Assembly: GCA_902809825.1 (NCBI GenBank)
Contig: LR778114.1
Span: 248,001 to 312,000 of the forward strand
Direction of reading: 5' to 3'
From: Candidatus Hydrogenisulfobacillus filiaventi
GTDB taxonomy: Bacteria; Bacillota; Sulfobacillia; Sulfobacillales; R501
DNA: 64,000 nt
In this document: positions 61,992 through 64,000 of the stretch, piece after piece
How the letters are laid out: every line of letters begins with the position of its first letter
Numbering within the stretch: the first letter of the stretch is position 1
Program-made: the position numbers and the translations under genes
Notes under the pieces: model-generated
Databases searched by the model: none
What the model saw: the letters and a program-made list of their open reading frames with translations, nothing else
What the model was told of the DNA's origin: nothing

Positions 61992-63061
61992 GGGTCCGCA
62001 GTCAGGTTCGCCAGCAGCAGGCGGGCGATGCGGGGGGCAGCGCGGCCGTCCCCGTAGGGGCTGCCCCGCCGGAAGGGCAGGCGGCCCTTGAGGGCGGCCT
62101 CGGCCAGGGCCCGGATGCGGGCGGGGTCGGTGCCGGCCAAGTAGCCGTGCCCGCCGGCCGGTACCTCCGGCCGTTCCGTCTCCTCGCGCAGGATGAGCAG
62201 CGGGACCCCTAATACGGGGGCCTCCTCCTGCACCCCGCCCGAGTCGCTCAGCACCAGGTCGGCGGTGCGCAGCGCCGCCAGCCACTCCAGGTAGTCGAGG
62301 GGCGGCAGCAGCCGCACCCGGGATCCGGCTAGCCGCTGGGCGGCGGCCTGCACCGCCGGGTGGGGGTGGAGCGGTAGCCAGACCTCGCGGTCGCGGGCGG
62401 TGGCCAGCCCGGCCAGGGCGGCGAAGAGCGCGGGCAGACGGGGATGGTTTTCCCGCCGGTGCAGGGTAGCCAGGATCCGGCGCCGGCGGCCCTTGGGGGG
62501 CAGAGGCGGGGGCGGCAGCCAGGGGCGGGCGGCCAGAAGGGCGTCCACCACCGGGTTGCCGGTGACCCAAATCCGGCCGGGGGTGCGCTCGGCGGCTAGG
62601 TTGGCGGCGGCGCCGGGAGAAGGGGCGAAATTCCAGCGGGCGAAGGCGGCCAGGGTGCGGCGGGCGGTCTCCTCCGGGAAGGGGCGGTCGGGGATGCCGG
62701 TGCGCAGCCCCGCCTCCACATGGGCCACCGGAATCCCCAGCAGGAAGGCGGCCAGACCGCCCAGGCAGGCGCTCAGGGTGTCTCCCTGCACCACCACCGC
62801 CTCCGGGCGGCGGGCGGCCAGCCAGGCACCCACCTCCTCCAGCACCCGGGCCCCCAGCCGCGGCAGGCTCTGCCCCGGCTCCAGCACCGCCAGGTGCTCC
62901 TCGGGCGGCAGCCGCCAGGCGGGAGGTAGATGGGGGATGAGGCGGTCGTGCTGGCCGGTATGGAGCCGGCGCACGCGGCCGGGGGCCAGGGCCTCCAGCG
63001 CTGCCGCCACCGGCGCCAGCTTGATGGCCTCGGGCCGGGTGCCGTAGAGGATCACGATCAC
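61988..63061 (-). CDS. wecB: UDP-N-acetylglucosamine 2-epimerase (non-hydrolysing)
   Basis: A 357-residue enzyme interconverting UDP-GlcNAc and UDP-ManNAc. Canonical motifs are VILYGTRPEAIKLAPV, RLHTGQHDRLI, VVVQGDTLSACLGGLAAF, HVEAGLRTG, FPEE, VTGNPVVDALL, ATLHRRENHPR and LVLSDSGGVQEEAPVLGVPL with LREETERPE. All catalytic acids and the His of the HR motif are kept. It overlaps the methyltransferase gene upstream on the same strand by 4 bases. ManNAc is used for wall polymers or teichoic-acid linkage units in Gram-positives. Confidence 0.93.
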   Translation of the reverse strand: MIVILYGTRPEAIKLAPVAAALEALAPGRVRRLHTGQHDRLIPHLPPAWRLPPEEHLAVLEPGQSLPRLGARVLEEVGAWLAARRPEAVVVQGDTLSACLGGLAAFLLGIPVAHVEAGLRTGIPDRPFPEETARRTLAAFARWNFAPSPGAAANLAAERTPGRIWVTGNPVVDALLAARPWLPPPPLPPKGRRRRILATLHRRENHPRLPALFAALAGLATARDREVWLPLHPHPAVQAAAQRLAGSRVRLLPPLDYLEWLAALRTADLVLSDSGGVQEEAPVLGVPLLILREETERPEVPAGGHGYLAGTDPARIRALAEAALKGRLPFRRGSPYGDGRAAPRIARLLLANLTADP

Positions 63062-63726
63062 GGGCCGGCCTCCGTCCGCTGCAGCAGGGCCCGGAAGCAG
63101 GACAGGCGCCCCCAGGGGCTGGCGAACACCGCCTCCGGCGGACGCAGGAAATCCACCGGCCCCGCGAACTCGAGTCCCGCCTCCGCTACTAGGAAGTGTA
63201 GGTCCCCGGTCGTCAAGGGGGGCACGTCCACCGTGAGCACCAGCAGTCCCTGCGGCCGCAGCACCCGGGCCAGCTCGCGCAGGGCGGGCAGCTGATCCGC
63301 CTCCGGCAGGTGCTCCAGGGTGGAGAGGCAGAAGACGCGGTCGAAGCTGGCATCCGGCCAGGGCAGGGCGGTCAGGTTACCAACCTGGCGCTCAAGGCGC
63401 TCGGGCCAGGACGGGGGCAGGCGGCGGAGGGCTGCGGCGCCGGCCTCCGCCACCACCGCCGCTCGGATGGCGGCCGGATCGGCTAGGCGGGGGTCGAGGT
63501 CGAGGGCGGCCGCCCGGTGGCAGAAGGCGGCCAGCCAGAACTTGAAGGGATGGGGGATGCCCGCCCCTGCGTCCAGCACCGCCGCCTTCGGTGTGGCGAA
63601 ACGGGCTGCCCAGGCATACTCGTAGGGACGGCTCCACCAGGCGGCGGGCAGGGGATACACAAAATGGGCCGAGCGGGGGTCATCCAGGCGCACAAACCGG
63701 GAGCAGCGGGGATCGGGGTCCCTCAC
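63058..63726 (-). CDS. SAM-dependent methyltransferase
   Basis: A 222-residue class I methyltransferase with motif I AAVLDAGAGIPHPFKFWLAA, the acidic strand AALDLDPRLAD, and post-motif FDRVFCLSTLEHLPEADQL followed by LARVLRPQGLLVLTVDVPP. GTG 63726 with GGAGGAGGCG upstream is preferred over ATG 63783, which lies inside the preceding gene; starts and stops overlap by 4 bases on both sides. It belongs to the minus-strand glycan operon (GT4, methyltransferase, wecB). Confidence 0.85.
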   Translation of the reverse strand: MRDPDPRCSRFVRLDDPRSAHFVYPLPAAWWSRPYEYAWAARFATPKAAVLDAGAGIPHPFKFWLAAFCHRAAALDLDPRLADPAAIRAAVVAEAGAAALRRLPPSWPERLERQVGNLTALPWPDASFDRVFCLSTLEHLPEADQLPALRELARVLRPQGLLVLTVDVPPLTTGDLHFLVAEAGLEFAGPVDFLRPPEAVFASPWGRLSCFRALLQRTEAGP

Positions 63727-64000
63727 GGTTGCGCCTCCTCCCGCACCGGCGGGCCGTAGACCCGCAGCAGGGTCTCGGCCCACATCCGCCGCCAGCGCTC
63801 ATGGCCGAGGGCCTCTGCGGTGGCGCGGGCAGCCGCGCCCAGCCGCCGGCGCAGGGCGGCATCGGTCAGGAGCTGGGCCAGCGCCCGGGTGAAGTCGGGC
63901 GCACGGGGTGGGACCAGGATGCCGTTGAAGCCGGGGATGACCAGGTTGGTGAGGCCGCCCACCTCGCTCGCCACCACCGCGCACCCGGCCGCCATCGCCT
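63723..64000 (-). CDS. GT4-family glycosyltransferase (C-terminal part)
   Basis: The gene enters from the right edge. The visible C-terminal 92 residues read AMAAGCAVVASEVGGLTNLV, then FNGILVPPRAPDFTRALAQL and RATAEALGHERWRRMWAETL, the end of the nucleotide-sugar domain of a GT-B glycosyltransferase. It is coupled to the following methyltransferase by a 4-base overlap. Substrate unknown. Confidence 0.85.
   Translation of the reverse strand, partial: AMAAGCAVVASEVGGLTNLVIPGFNGILVPPRAPDFTRALAQLLTDAALRRRLGAAARATAEALGHERWRRMWAETLLRVYGPPVREEAQP

Overview
The window comes from a very GC-rich bacterium. A DivIVA-domain protein, class I nrdAB, a GH25-type lysozyme, LPXTG-like secreted proteins without outer-membrane genes, and a red-type (form IC) RuBisCO next to a CbbR-like regulator all fit an autotrophic high-GC Bacillota of the Sulfobacillus/Hydrogenisulfobacillus/Thermaerobacter kind. 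That placement is inference. I see no rRNA, tRNA, complete insertion sequence or CRISPR array.

Layout. 1-5.4 kb (minus strand): a Pel-type exopolysaccharide block (PelF glycosyltransferase, PelG exporter, TPR protein, envelope proteins), then DivIVA, DUF1634 and TauE/SafE genes. 8-11.1 kb: cbbR diverging from cbbLS. 11.2-12.1 kb: an MntA/HepT toxin-antitoxin pair. 12.1-14.2 kb: chromate transporter, a membrane protein, and an ABC-ATPase fragment joined to a formamidase fragment. 14.4-17.8 kb: nrdAB. 18-20.8 kb: SLC13 permease, a stress protein and an encapsulated-ferritin gene with no encapsulin beside it. 20.9-26.4 kb: secreted proteins, a paralogous pair of Gly/Ala/Ser-rich exported proteins with a signal peptidase, and two NarL-type regulators. 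26.4-36 kb: MFS and NRAMP-like transporters, EAL and GGDEF proteins, spermidine synthase, AmtB, a nitroreductase and a dead MFS gene. 36.2-47.3 kb: a surface-polysaccharide cluster (GT4, O-antigen ligase type, methyltransferase, GT4), another MFS gene, Pro-rich proteins, a Cys-rich paralog pair, a CAP protein and a glycosyltransferase.

47.5-57.7 kb is the most interesting part. Six co-directional, nearly abutting genes encode a type III-D-variant (III-Dv-like) CRISPR effector: a palm-only Cas10, a Cas7-Cas5-helical fusion, a double Cas7, Csx19, a large Cas7/RAMP of the TIGR03986 kind, and a CARF-HEPN effector of the Csx1/TM1812 kind. No array, cas6, cas1 or cas2 is visible. The locus looks less GC-rich than its surroundings and all its frames are open. 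It is followed by a methyltransferase and its decayed copy, then another glycan and cell-wall cluster (59-64 kb).

Quality note. Many conserved genes outside the CRISPR locus (cbbL, cbbS, pelF, pelG, the ferritin gene, the 42.8 kb gene) are broken only by one- or two-base indels, mostly in G or C runs, while the protein sequence continues perfectly in another frame. This looks like homopolymer sequencing error rather than decay. The MFS (35.6 kb), methyltransferase (58.7 kb) and ATPase/formamidase (13.3-14.2 kb) remnants look truly broken.
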